Shown here piece after piece: positions 1 through 8,268 of a stretch of 64,000 nt of DNA. How positions within the stretch are numbered: the first letter of the stretch is position 1; every line of letters begins with the position of its first letter. Under the pieces are notes generated by a model that worked only from the letters and a program-made list of their open reading frames with translations, did not search any database and was not told the DNA's origin. The stretch is taken from contig NZ_CAACUY010000007.1 of the NCBI RefSeq assembly GCF_900659615.1, positions 57,822-121,821 of the forward strand, read 5' to 3'. This stretch comes from Actinomadura fibrosa (GTDB taxonomy: Bacteria > Actinomycetota > Actinomycetes > Streptosporangiales > Streptosporangiaceae). The translations under genes and the position numbers were made by a program.

Positions 1-424
1 ACGGCGGATGAGGTGTGCGGCCACCCGGCCGGGCGGCCCTTTCGACGCGGAAGCGGACTACGGGCCGCTGAACAACGCGAATCACCTGCGCAAGGTCGAA
101 ACGTTCTTCGCCGACCTGCCCGAGCACGCGGAGGTCGTCATCGGGGGCCGCCGCCACGGTGACGCGGGGCTTCTTCGCTCCGACGATCGTCACCGACGTC
201 CGCCGTACGGTCTCGCCGCGAGCGCGTGGACGCGCGACCACGGCACGGCCGACCGGCTGACCCGCGAGCTGGACTTCGGCTGCGTATGGGTCAACACCCA
301 CATCCCGTTCGTCTCCGAGATGCCCCACGGCGGATTCGGTGCTTCCGGGTACGGCAAGGACCTGTCGGGTTACGGGTTCGACGACTACACGCGGATCAAG
401 CACGTCATGAGCGCCCACTACTGA
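1..424 (+). pseudogene. aldehyde dehydrogenase remnant (C-terminal part, frameshifted and deleted)
   Basis: This is the C-terminal part of an NAD(P)-dependent aldehyde dehydrogenase, closest in feel to gamma-aminobutyraldehyde or betaine-aldehyde dehydrogenases (WVNTHIPFVSEMPHGGF, SGYGKDLSGYGFDDYTRIKHVM). The frame is already open at base 2, so the gene enters from the left and the catalytic Cys/Glu lie outside the window. It is broken. After VIGGRRHGDAG the correct continuation GFFAPTIVTDVR is readable only in the next frame (about 168-205), and then about 30-35 residues that normally carry the EIFGPV motif are absent before YGLAASAWTRDHG. One extra G plus a deletion would explain this. The family assignment is firm; an inactive remnant is the simplest reading. 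Confidence 0.8.
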
Positions 425-439
425 GCACGACGGGACGCG

Positions 440-1027
440 TCAGGCGGCGGTGACCGGGAATTCCATCAGTCTCATGAAGTGGTGCAGCGCCTCGGTCTGC
501 CGTTCGGGAGTCCACAGCTCCGGGTGCTCGATCGCGGAGAGGACGACTCCGCTCGTCCACAGGCGGATCAGATCCACGGTGGCCTCCATCTCGTACGGGC
601 TGATGAAGTCCCGGATGGCGGTCCTGATGAGGTTCCGCATGCCGGGCTCCATGCGCGTCAGGTACTCCTCGATGGCCGGCTCGACGTTGCGGTGGCTGAC
701 CAGCGCGACGCGGGCCCGCTCGATGGCCATCGCCTCGTCGTCGATGGGGAGGAAGTAGCGGACGACGGCCTCGAGACGGTCGTGCGGGTCCTCGATCGCG
801 GTCAGCCCCGTCTGGACGGTGCGGGCGTCCTCCAGGGTCTGCTCGATCATCCTGGTGAGCAGCGCCTCGCGGCTGGGGAAGTAGTGGGTGACCACTGTCA
901 CGGAGCCGCCGAGCCGGTCGCTCACCGCGCGGAGGGTGAAGTTGGCGAAGCCGGCGTCCCCCAGCACCCGGACGGCCGCGTTCACGATCTTCTGGCGCCG
1001 CTCGTCATGGTCGACGTGGATCGGCAC
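440..1027 (-). CDS. TetR family regulator, BetI-like (copy 1)
   Basis: This is a 195-residue TetR repressor. The N-terminal HTH reads KIVNAAVRVLGDAGFANFTLRAV then THYFPSREALL, and the all-helical ligand-binding half ends LWTPERQTEALHHFMRLMEFP. The GTG start at 1027 is chosen because GGAGG (1033-1037) lies at ideal spacing and because the paralogue at 13507 starts at exactly the same residue; an upstream TTG at 1057 would place the operator inside the gene. It is about three-quarters identical to the copy at 13507-14094. Its own promoter carries the motif shared with that copy and with the amidase/CoA-ligase promoter, so autoregulation and control of the 1-13 kb genes are inferred. Confidence 0.93.
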   Translation of the reverse strand: MPIHVDHDERRQKIVNAAVRVLGDAGFANFTLRAVSDRLGGSVTVVTHYFPSREALLTRMIEQTLEDARTVQTGLTAIEDPHDRLEAVVRYFLPIDDEAMAIERARVALVSHRNVEPAIEEYLTRMEPGMRNLIRTAIRDFISPYEMEATVDLIRLWTSGVVLSAIEHPELWTPERQTEALHHFMRLMEFPVTAA

Positions 1028-1047
1028 TGCACCCTCCTGCGGCGGCT

Positions 1048-1068
1048 CGTTATACAACAGTAGTTACA
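1048..1068 (-). promoter_or_regulatory. putative TetR operator, site 1
   Basis: On the minus strand this block contains GTAAC, four bases, then TGTTGTATAACG. It matches 18 of 21 positions of the block at 13468-13488 before the paralogous TetR gene, with differences that are all C/T changes. It lies 21-41 bases upstream of the TetR start. Confidence 0.6.
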
Positions 1069-1113
1069 TAGTAGAGAGTGGTTGGTACGTGCTGGGGGAC
1101 CACGCCGTACGGT

Positions 1114-1133
1114 ACGGGCCGGGACCGGCCCGT
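1114..1133 (-). terminator. hairpin downstream of the CoA-ligase gene
   Basis: ACGGGCCGG and CCGGCCCGT form a perfect 9-bp inverted repeat separated by GA. It sits about 45 bases beyond the stop of the leftward ligase gene and before the TetR promoter, as expected for an intrinsic terminator in high-GC DNA. No T-run follows. Confidence 0.5.
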
Positions 1134-1175
1134 GCTCGCGGCGGACGCGCCGTTGCCGTCCGCCGCAGCGGCGCC

Positions 1176-2756
1176 TCAGGATCTCGTGTCGACGACGCCC
1201 GGGTGCAGCGGCTCGGGCTCGTCCTTGAGCGCCGCTTTGTGAACCTTGCCGCTGGCGGTGTAGGGCAGTTCATCGCGGAACTCCACGTACCGGGGAACCT
1301 TGAACGGAGCTAGTCCTTCCCCGGCCCAGGCAGTGACCTGGTCGGCGGTGAGGTTCGCGCCCGGCTCGGGGACGATGATGACCTTGACCTCTTCCTCGCG
1401 GTCGGGGTCGGGCACGGGGACCGCGGCGATGTCGTAGACGCCCGGCATGCCGCCGATGTGGAGTTCGAGCTCGGCGGCGGAGATGTTCTCACCGCTGCGG
1501 CGGATCATGTCGCGGAGGCGGCCGCGGTAGAAGTGCTGGCCGTCGGAGTCCTTGACGGCGATGTCGCCGGTCCGGAACCAGCCGCCCGGAAGGAACAGCT
1601 CGGCGTTGACATCGGGACGGTTGTGGTAGCCCAGCATCATCCCGGGGCCGCGGAAGCACAGCTCGCCCGGCGTGCCGGCCGGGACCTCGTTGAACCGCTC
1701 GTCGACGACCTTGGATTCGCGGTTGGGGAAGCAGAATCCCATCGACCCGGTGCCCGCGAGGTCGTCGCGGTCGTAGGGGACCGCGGTGCCCGAGCCGATC
1801 TCGGTGCTGGCGTAGCACTCGCGGGCCCGGATCCCGAACCTTTCGAGGATCGGCGCGTACGCCTCGCCGGGCATGCCGGCGACGGGCGCCCGCCGCAGGG
1901 CCAGCGACGTGTCGCGCGAGTCCTCGGGGAACAGCAGGATGTCCTCGTCGATCCAGACGAAGTCGATGCGGTGGTCGTGCAGCCAGTCCATGAACTTGCG
2001 GCGGCTGAGGCCCGGCGTGATGAACAGCGCGCCGCCCTTGAACAGCGCCATCATCAGGTAGGCCTGGTTCTGCATGTAGTAGAAGGGGTGGTCGGCCAGG
2101 ATCCGGACGGCCTCGGGGTCGAGTGCCGCGCCGTAGATGCCGAGTTCCGTCCAGTACTCGTGGGTCAGCAGGCAGCCTTTGGGCAGGCCCGTCGTACCGG
2201 AGGTGAACTGGATGTTGGTGACTTCGAGGGGGTCGATGTCGGTGCGGCGGGGGGTCGGGGGCGTGGCCAGGAGCTTGTCGTAGCTGAGCGTGGCCGGCTC
2301 GCCGCCTCCGATGGAGATGACGTGGTCGAGGGCGACGGGGCCGACGCGTCCGCTCCCGGTGTGGTTCTCGATCAGGTCGTGAGTGCCGACGAGCCAGGTG
2401 GCGCCAGCGTCGCCGAGCACGAAGTCGAGTTCGCGGGCGGTGTACTTCGGGTTGAGGGGGACGATCGCCGCGCCGGCCTCGACGATGGCGAGCCAGGCGA
2501 CCGGGAACTCGATCTGGTTGCGGATGAGCACGCCGACCTTGTCGCCGGGCCGGACGCCCGCCGACTCCAGGCCGGAGCGCAGTCCGGTGACGGCGGCCCG
2601 GAACTCGCTCCAGGTCAGCGAACGCTGAGCCCCCTCGATCTCATGGAGCGCCAGGTGCTCCGGCCAGGCCTCCGCGGCGGCGTCGAGGGCGTCGGGAATG
2701 GTCTTGCCGCGCAGTGACTGCTGGTGGGGCGTCAAGCGGGCGTCGATATGCGTCAT
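1176..2756 (-). CDS. AMP-dependent acyl-CoA synthetase/ligase (1)
   Basis: This 526-residue member of the ANL adenylate-forming superfamily activates a carboxylic acid with ATP and transfers it to CoA. Motifs in order are the P-loop FTSGTTGLPKG, YASTEIGSG (A5-type), GWFRTGDIAVKD, the hinge YRGRLRDMIRRSGENIS, and the C-terminal lysine motif YTASGKVHK. Length is normal for crotonobetaine/carnitine-type or medium-chain ligases. It is the last gene of the leftward ABC importer operon, 47 bases after the OppF gene, suggesting that it activates the imported substrate or a hydrolysis product. The true substrate cannot be read from the sequence. Confidence 0.9.
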   Translation of the reverse strand: MTHIDARLTPHQQSLRGKTIPDALDAAAEAWPEHLALHEIEGAQRSLTWSEFRAAVTGLRSGLESAGVRPGDKVGVLIRNQIEFPVAWLAIVEAGAAIVPLNPKYTARELDFVLGDAGATWLVGTHDLIENHTGSGRVGPVALDHVISIGGGEPATLSYDKLLATPPTPRRTDIDPLEVTNIQFTSGTTGLPKGCLLTHEYWTELGIYGAALDPEAVRILADHPFYYMQNQAYLMMALFKGGALFITPGLSRRKFMDWLHDHRIDFVWIDEDILLFPEDSRDTSLALRRAPVAGMPGEAYAPILERFGIRARECYASTEIGSGTAVPYDRDDLAGTGSMGFCFPNRESKVVDERFNEVPAGTPGELCFRGPGMMLGYHNRPDVNAELFLPGGWFRTGDIAVKDSDGQHFYRGRLRDMIRRSGENISAAELELHIGGMPGVYDIAAVPVPDPDREEEVKVIIVPEPGANLTADQVTAWAGEGLAPFKVPRYVEFRDELPYTASGKVHKAALKDEPEPLHPGVVDTRS

Positions 2757-2803
2757 CAGTGGTCCTTGTGTCGGAGGAGGCAGGGAATCGATCGGCGGCC
2801 GGT

Positions 2804-3595
2804 TCAGGCCGTGCGGCGGCGCGGGCGCCAGCCGGGTCGCGGGACCGCGTCGATCAGGGCCTGGGTGTAGGGCTGCTGGGGTGAGTCGAGGATGTCGGCG
2901 GTGCGTCCGGCTTCGACGAGGCGTCCGTCCTGGAGGACGATGCAGGTGTCACTGACCTGGCGGACGACCCCCAGGTCGTGGGAGACGAACAGGTAGCTGA
3001 TCGCGGTCTGCTCGCGGATGTCGGCGAGCAGGTTGAGGACCTGGGCCTGGACGCTGACGTCGAGTGCGGAGACGGCCTCGTCGAGGATCAGCAGCGCGGG
3101 TTCCAGTGCGAGGGCGCGGGCGATGGCGACGCGCTGGCGCTGCCCGCCCGACAGGGACTCGGGGTGCTGGCCGGCGTGCCGTTCGTCCAGGCCCACCGAC
3201 TCCAGCAGCTCGGTGACCCGGGACGTGCGGTCGGCCTTGCGGCGCATCCCGTGCAGTTTCAGCAGTTCGTGCAGGCCCGATCCGATCGCCTGGCGCGGGT
3301 CGAGGGAGCCGTAGGGGTCCTGGAAGACCATCTGCACGCCGCGGTGACGCGCCCCCGCGGGCCGCGGGGCGTTCAGCTCGACGGTGCCCCCCGAGGCCGT
3401 CTCCAGCCCGGCGACGATCCGGGCTGCGGTGGTCTTGCCGGAGCCGGATTCGCCGACGACCGCCAAGCACGAGCCTCGCTCGACCGAGAAGCTGACGTCG
3501 CGCAGCGCCTCCCGTGCGCCGCCGGTGCGGCTATGGAAGATCTTGCTCAGACCCTTGACGTCCAGGACGAGATCAGAGCGGGTGTCGGCGGTCAT
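2804..3595 (-). CDS. peptide/nickel-type ABC transporter ATP-binding protein (OppF/DppF-like)
   Basis: This is a 263-residue ATPase subunit of a peptide-class importer. It has Walker A GESGSGKTTA, Q-loop VFQDPYGSLDPR, signature LSGGQRQRVA, Walker B LLILDEAVSALDVSVQAQ (Ala where DEP is usual) and H-loop FVSHDLG. A C-terminal PYTQALIDAVP segment is typical of OppD/F proteins. The ATG overlaps the stop of the upstream OppD gene (ATGA), so the two ATPases are translationally coupled. It should work as a pair with OppD, which carries an in-frame stop here. Confidence 0.92.
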   Translation of the reverse strand: MTADTRSDLVLDVKGLSKIFHSRTGGAREALRDVSFSVERGSCLAVVGESGSGKTTAARIVAGLETASGGTVELNAPRPAGARHRGVQMVFQDPYGSLDPRQAIGSGLHELLKLHGMRRKADRTSRVTELLESVGLDERHAGQHPESLSGGQRQRVAIARALALEPALLILDEAVSALDVSVQAQVLNLLADIREQTAISYLFVSHDLGVVRQVSDTCIVLQDGRLVEAGRTADILDSPQQPYTQALIDAVPRPGWRPRRRTA

Positions 3596-4584
3596 GTGGC
3601 GCGCTCCATCAGCTGGTCCGCGATCTCCTCGACGCGGTGGCAGCCGACCGACCGGCCTTCGACGGTCCGGCGGTCCGGCCGCTCGGCGCGGCAGCGGTCG
3701 ACGGCGAAGGGGCAGCGGGGTGCGAAGGGGCAGCCTTGCTCCGCCTCGTAGGCGGCGATGGGCCGTCCGGGGATCGCGATCGGACGACGGACCTCGGCGG
3801 TGGAGGGACGCGACTGCAGCAGGCCCGCGGTGTAGGGGTGCAGGGGCCGCTGGTAGATCTCGGCGGACGTCCCGGACTCGACGATCGTCCCGGCGTACAT
3901 GACGGCGAGGCGGTCGGTGACGGCGGCGGCGAGGTCCAGGTCGTGCGTCACGAACAGCATCGACACGTTCCGGTCGCGGATCTGCTCCAGGAGGATCGCC
4001 ATGACGTCGGACTAGACGGTGACGTCCAGTGCGGTCGTGGGCTCGTCGGCGAAGATCAGTCGGGGTTCCGGGAGCAGCGCGGCGACGATCATGACGCGCT
4101 GGAGCAGGCCACCCGAGAGCTGGTGCGGGAACTGGCCCAGGCGCCGCTCGGCGTCGGGGATGCCGACGTCGGCCATCAGGTCGCAGGCTCGCCGGATCGC
4201 CTCGTCCTGGGGCATCTGGCCGGTGTGCACGACGCCTTCGGCGAGGAACTGGGCGATGGTGCGGGTGGGGTTGACGTGCGCGCGGGGGTCCTGATGGATC
4301 AGCCCCACCTCGCGCGACCGGTAGCGGGCCAGGTCGCGGCGGTTGAAGTCCAGGACGTCGCGGTCCTCGAACCGCACGTGGCCTTCGGCGGTGGCGCTGG
4401 ACGGCAGCAGCCGCATCGCGGCCTTGATCGTCATCGACTTGCCCGAGCCGGACTCGCCGACGAGGCCGACGGACTCGGCGGCACCGATCTTCAAGGAGAC
4501 GTCGCGGACGAGTATGCGTCGTGTGCCGCGGTGACGCACGCTGACGTGCAGGTCCTGGAGGTCGAGGACGGGTTTCGGGGTCAT
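3592..4584 (-). pseudogene. OppD/DppD-like ABC ATPase interrupted by an in-frame amber codon
   Basis: Read through, this would be a 330-residue ATPase with Walker A GESGSGKS (43-50), signature LSGG (156-159), Walker B LIFADE (176-181), H-loop THD (His214) and the C-terminal cysteine-rich oligopeptide motif CPFAPRCPFAVDRC. Codon 191 (4014-4012) is TAG. Family members, including OppF next door, have Gln in the same DVTVQ/DVSVQ context, so a single CAG-to-TAG change is the simplest cause. The frame is intact on both sides. The product would stop after Walker B and lack the H-loop, so it should be inactive unless the codon is read through or restarted at the ATG at 4002. Start and end are both coupled by ATGA overlaps. 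Confidence 0.88.
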
Positions 4585-5438
4585 CGGCGGCCTCCGGATC
4601 GGGTGGACAGCTGCGCTCCGAGGATGTTGAAGGCGATGACCGTGACGACGATCAGCGTCCCGGCCACGAGGGTCTGCTGCGGGGCGCCGTCGAGCAGTTC
4701 CGAGCGGCCGTCGGAGACCATGACGCCCCACTCGGCCTGCGGTGGCTGGATGCCGAGGCCGATGAAGGACACCGCGGCGAAGTCCGCCAGCGCCGAGCCG
4801 AACCCGTAGGTCGCCTGCGCGACGACGATCGGCATGACGTTGGGCGCCAGGTGCCGCACGCCGATCCGCCAGGACGACATCCCGGCGAGCTGGAGGCTCT
4901 CGACATAGCCCTGGTGGCGTTCGCGGATCGCCATGCTGCGCACGACCCGCGCCATGTAGGGCGTGTACACGACGCCGAGGGCCAGGACGGGAGCCCAGAA
5001 GCCCGCGCCGAACACGGCCGAGGACAGGACCGCGACCAGCACGCCGGGCACCGCGAACATGACGTTGAGCAGGCGGTTGGCCATGCGATCGATCCAGCCG
5101 CCATGCCAGGCGCTGAAGATCGCCAATGCGGTGCCGAGGACGGTGCTGATCAGGACGATCATTGCGGGGCCGGCGAAGCTGAGTCGGGCTCCGGCCAGGG
5201 CGCGCGAGAGGATGTCGCGGCCGAGGGAGTCGGTCCCCAGCAGGTGCTGGGCGCTCGGGTCCTGCCCGGCCGCCAGCACGTCGGTGGCGTTCGGGTCGTA
5301 GGGGGCGATCCACGGCCCGATGACCGCGACGAGCGCCAGCGCGCCCGCGGCCGCCGCGGAGGCGATCAGCGCGGGCCGGCCCATCGCGGCGAATCTGCGC
5401 CGGGTGGCGATCCCGGCGGCTGCCCAGGTGACGGCCAT
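4581..5438 (-). CDS. peptide/nickel-type ABC transporter permease (OppC/DppC-like)
   Basis: This 285-residue inner-membrane permease starts with a hydrophobic helix (ALIASAAAAGALALVAVIGPWIA). It has the DppC hallmark HLLGTDSLGRDILSRALAGARLS, several further membrane segments, and the EAA loop around YVESLQLAGMSSWRIGVRHLAPN that contacts the ATPases. It overlaps both neighbours by ATGA junctions. It forms the membrane channel with the OppB protein encoded just upstream. Confidence 0.93.
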   Translation of the reverse strand: MAVTWAAAGIATRRRFAAMGRPALIASAAAAGALALVAVIGPWIAPYDPNATDVLAAGQDPSAQHLLGTDSLGRDILSRALAGARLSFAGPAMIVLISTVLGTALAIFSAWHGGWIDRMANRLLNVMFAVPGVLVAVLSSAVFGAGFWAPVLALGVVYTPYMARVVRSMAIRERHQGYVESLQLAGMSSWRIGVRHLAPNVMPIVVAQATYGFGSALADFAAVSFIGLGIQPPQAEWGVMVSDGRSELLDGAPQQTLVAGTLIVVTVIAFNILGAQLSTRSGGRR

Positions 5439-6415
5439 CAGGCTTTGGCCCTCTCTCGCGGGTCCAGGGCGGTCTGGATCAGGTCGATGACGGTGGTGAC
5501 CAGCACGAACACCGTGACGATGATGAGGCTGACCGCCGTCACGACCGGGTAGTCCTTGCTGGAGATGCTGCGGATCAGCAGCGCCCCGATGCCGTCCACG
5601 GCGAAGATCTGCTCGACCACCACCGTGCCGGCCACCAGCCCGGCGACCGCCAGGCCCGAGGCGGTGAGCACCGGCATGGCGGCGTTGCGCAGGGTGTGGT
5701 GGCGCAGCACGATGCCGCTGGGCACGCCGCGTCCGCGCGCGGTCATCACGTATTCCTTCTCCGACTCCTCAGAGACGGCGGCGGACGTCAGTTGCGACAC
5801 GTAGGCGCCGTAGCCGATCGACAGGGCGATCGCCGGGAGCGTCAGGTGCCACACCCGGTCGCCGAAGCCGTGGCCGCTGCCGTAGGTGGGGAACCAGCCG
5901 AGCTCGACCGCGAAGATCCCGATCAGCGCGTTGGCGGCCACGAAGCCCGGCACCGCGACGCCCAGCCCGACGAGCGTGGACACCACGGCCCGCCCGCGCG
6001 CGCTGACGCCGCCGACCACACCGAGCCCGACGCCGACCACGACGACCAGCAGCGCCGCCATGGCCACCAGCAGGAACGTCGTCGCCAGACGCGGCCCGAT
6101 CAGCGCGGTGACGTCCTGGCGCGAGGTGAACGAGACTCCGAAGTCGCCGTGCAGGGCGCCTGTGAGCCAGTGCCAGTATCGCTCCAGGAACGGGTCGTCC
6201 AGCCCCAGTCGCTGTCGCATGCTCGCGCGCGCCTGGTCGGTGGCCTTCGCGCCCAGGATCTGCGCGACGGGATCGCCCGGTGCCGCCGACAGGCCGGCGA
6301 AGATGACGAACGAGGCGGCCAGGATCGTCGCGGCTGCCCCCAGCACCGTCGTGACGATCCGCCTGGCCGCACCCTTGCGTGGGACAGGCCCGCGGCGAGG
6401 TTCCGGGTCCTTCAC
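5438..6415 (-). CDS. peptide/nickel-type ABC transporter permease (OppB/DppB-like)
   Basis: This is a 325-residue permease with an N-terminal membrane helix, the DppB-type stretch PGDPVAQILGAKATDQARA, a conserved loop LGLDDPFLERYWHWLTGALHGDFG, and the EAA region ARGRGVPSGIVLRHHTLRNAAMPVLT. GTG is the start, overlapping the stop of the binding-protein gene (GTGA). It pairs with OppC to form the importer channel. Confidence 0.93.
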   Translation of the reverse strand: MKDPEPRRGPVPRKGAARRIVTTVLGAAATILAASFVIFAGLSAAPGDPVAQILGAKATDQARASMRQRLGLDDPFLERYWHWLTGALHGDFGVSFTSRQDVTALIGPRLATTFLLVAMAALLVVVVGVGLGVVGGVSARGRAVVSTLVGLGVAVPGFVAANALIGIFAVELGWFPTYGSGHGFGDRVWHLTLPAIALSIGYGAYVSQLTSAAVSEESEKEYVMTARGRGVPSGIVLRHHTLRNAAMPVLTASGLAVAGLVAGTVVVEQIFAVDGIGALLIRSISSKDYPVVTAVSLIIVTVFVLVTTVIDLIQTALDPRERAKA

Positions 6416-8055
6416 TTGGCGGCGCCGATGTAGGCCATCTGCGGCATCGACCAGTAGGCGAACGAGGTGACGGCACCGGTCAGCCGGTTGTTGAGGAAGG
6501 TCGCAGTGTTGGTCGAGACGAGCGAGATCGTGCCGGTCTGGGGCTCGTAGACCTGCTGCGCCTGGACGATCAGCTGCGCGCGCTGCTTGGCGTCGAAGGA
6601 GGATCGCGCGTCGTTCAGGAGCTTGGTGACCTGCGGGTTGTCGTAGTTGTCGTAGTTGTAGGGCTGGCCGGGCAGCAGGTCGAAGCCGAGGGGTTCGAGG
6701 GGGTTCTGCCCGGAGTTGAAGCTCGCGTCGTAGATCAGGTCGATGCCCTTGCGCTTGCTCGCGTCGTAGCCGGCCTGGTCGAACACCAGCGGCTGCATCG
6801 ACTGGATCTTGACGTTGACACCGATCGCCTTGGCCTGCTGCTGGAACAGCTGGGCGATCCGCGAGGACGCCTCGTCACCGGCCTGGATCGCCAGCACCAG
6901 TTCCTGCCCCTTGTACGAGGACTGCTCGACCAGGTGCTTGGCGGCCTCGACGTCGTAGGACCGCGCGCTGCGCCATTTGTCATAGTCGGGCTGGTAGAGG
7001 CCGCGCTCGGCGGTGGGCCAGGTCTCCGGCGTCAGCACGGTGTAGTTGGGCTGCGCGGCGCCGTTGAAGACGATCTTGGCGATCGCCGCCCGGTCGACGG
7101 CCCGCTGGAAAGCGTCCCGGAGCTTCTGGTCCTTCAGCGGCCCGTCCGGACGCGCCACGGCGATCATCGTGCTCTGCGTGGACGGGCCGAACACCAGCCG
7201 GCCGGCCTTGGACTTCGACAGCTTCGCCAGCGCCGACACCGGCACCTCGTACGAGCCGTCGATCTCCCCGGCCTCCAGCGCCTGCGCCAGCGCCGTGCCG
7301 TCGGAGACGAACGTGAAGTCGACCTGCTTGGCCTTGGGCTTCAGCGCGGTGTCCCAGTACCCGTCATTCCGGGTCATCGTGATTCCGCTGCCGGATCGCC
7401 ACGAGGCGAACTTGTAGGGGCCGGTGCACATCAGGCCGCCGGTCGAGGTCCCGACCTTGTCCCCGGTCTTCTCCGCCCAGGCCTTCTCGACCACGACGCC
7501 GGACAGGGTCGCCAGGCCCTGCACGAACGTCGAGTCCGGCCTGCTGAACGTCACGGTGACCTGACGGTCGCCGGTGGCCTCGATGTCCTTGACGAAGACG
7601 AAGCCGAAGCTGACGACCGAGTCCTCGGCGGCCGAACGCCGCAGGCTGTAGACGACGTCCGCGGCGGTGAGGGGCTTGCCGTCCCAGAATTTCACGCCGT
7701 CGCGGACCGTCAGCCTCAGCTCGGTGGGCGACACCTGCTCGTAGGTCGCCAGGTTCGGGGTGACGTTGAACGCGGCGTCCATCTTCAGCAGGCCCTCGCA
7801 CATGTTGCGCACGATCTGGCCGGAGCCATAGTTCACGGCGTTGCGCGGGTCGAGGGTGTCGGGCTCACCGCCGACGTTCCAGGTGACCTTGCCGACCTCA
7901 GCCTTGGCCGCCGGCAGTGCCGAGACGAGGTCGGACGCGCCGACCGGCGTGGATCCCTTGCCGTTTCCGCCGCTGCATGCCGCGAGGGTGCTGCTCGCGA
8001 GCAGCGCGATGGCGGCCGAGGCCAGTCCGCGCGCTGCCCTGGGGGCGAGTTCCAT
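6412..8055 (-). CDS. ABC transporter substrate-binding lipoprotein, family 5 (DppA/OppA-like)
   Basis: This is a 547-residue extracytoplasmic solute-binding protein. The signal peptide ends in the lipobox LAAC (acylated Cys27), and the mature protein carries family-5 motifs (GGEPDTLDPRNAVN, CEGLLKMDAAFNVTPNLA, GVKFWDGKPLTAADVVYSLRR, GPYKFASW). The ATG at 8055 is preferred over the TTG at 8073 because GGAGGAG precedes it at good spacing. As first gene of the leftward operon SBP-OppB-OppC-OppD-OppF-ligase it sets the ligand: peptides or other polar solutes. A near-perfect palindrome lies about 90 bases upstream. Confidence 0.93.
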   Translation of the reverse strand: MELAPRAARGLASAAIALLASSTLAACSGGNGKGSTPVGASDLVSALPAAKAEVGKVTWNVGGEPDTLDPRNAVNYGSGQIVRNMCEGLLKMDAAFNVTPNLATYEQVSPTELRLTVRDGVKFWDGKPLTAADVVYSLRRSAAEDSVVSFGFVFVKDIEATGDRQVTVTFSRPDSTFVQGLATLSGVVVEKAWAEKTGDKVGTSTGGLMCTGPYKFASWRSGSGITMTRNDGYWDTALKPKAKQVDFTFVSDGTALAQALEAGEIDGSYEVPVSALAKLSKSKAGRLVFGPSTQSTMIAVARPDGPLKDQKLRDAFQRAVDRAAIAKIVFNGAAQPNYTVLTPETWPTAERGLYQPDYDKWRSARSYDVEAAKHLVEQSSYKGQELVLAIQAGDEASSRIAQLFQQQAKAIGVNVKIQSMQPLVFDQAGYDASKRKGIDLIYDASFNSGQNPLEPLGFDLLPGQPYNYDNYDNPQVTKLLNDARSSFDAKQRAQLIVQAQQVYEPQTGTISLVSTNTATFLNNRLTGAVTSFAYWSMPQMAYIGAAK

Positions 8056-8143
8056 ACGTTTCTCCTCCGTCAAGCGCCGCTGCGCGGCCTGTGACCCACG
8101 TCATGCCAACGTGTGACGGTGAAGATATAACCGCCGATATAAA

Positions 8144-8158
8144 ACATGCAATGCATGT
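8144..8158. promoter_or_regulatory. 15-bp palindrome in the ABC operon promoter region
   Basis: ACATGCA-A-TGCATGT is symmetric apart from its central base. It lies about 90 bases upstream of the binding-protein start in an AT-richer stretch (GATATAACCGCCGATATAAA at 8124-8143). It differs from the TetR motif found elsewhere in this cluster, so another regulator probably acts here. Confidence 0.45.
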
Positions 8159-8268
8159 CGGCCGGATTTACGGGACGGAAACACGGTTCCGGTCCGATCA
8201 GCCGAAACAGGGCAGGCCCGCCGATCGGATCGACGGGCCTGCCGGGGTCCTGGAGCCGGAACGGAGGC

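Noticed and set aside
6379..8094. Open frame antisense to the peptide-binding lipoprotein
   Set aside because: The minus strand encodes a complete lipoprotein with signal peptide; the plus frame is its shadow.
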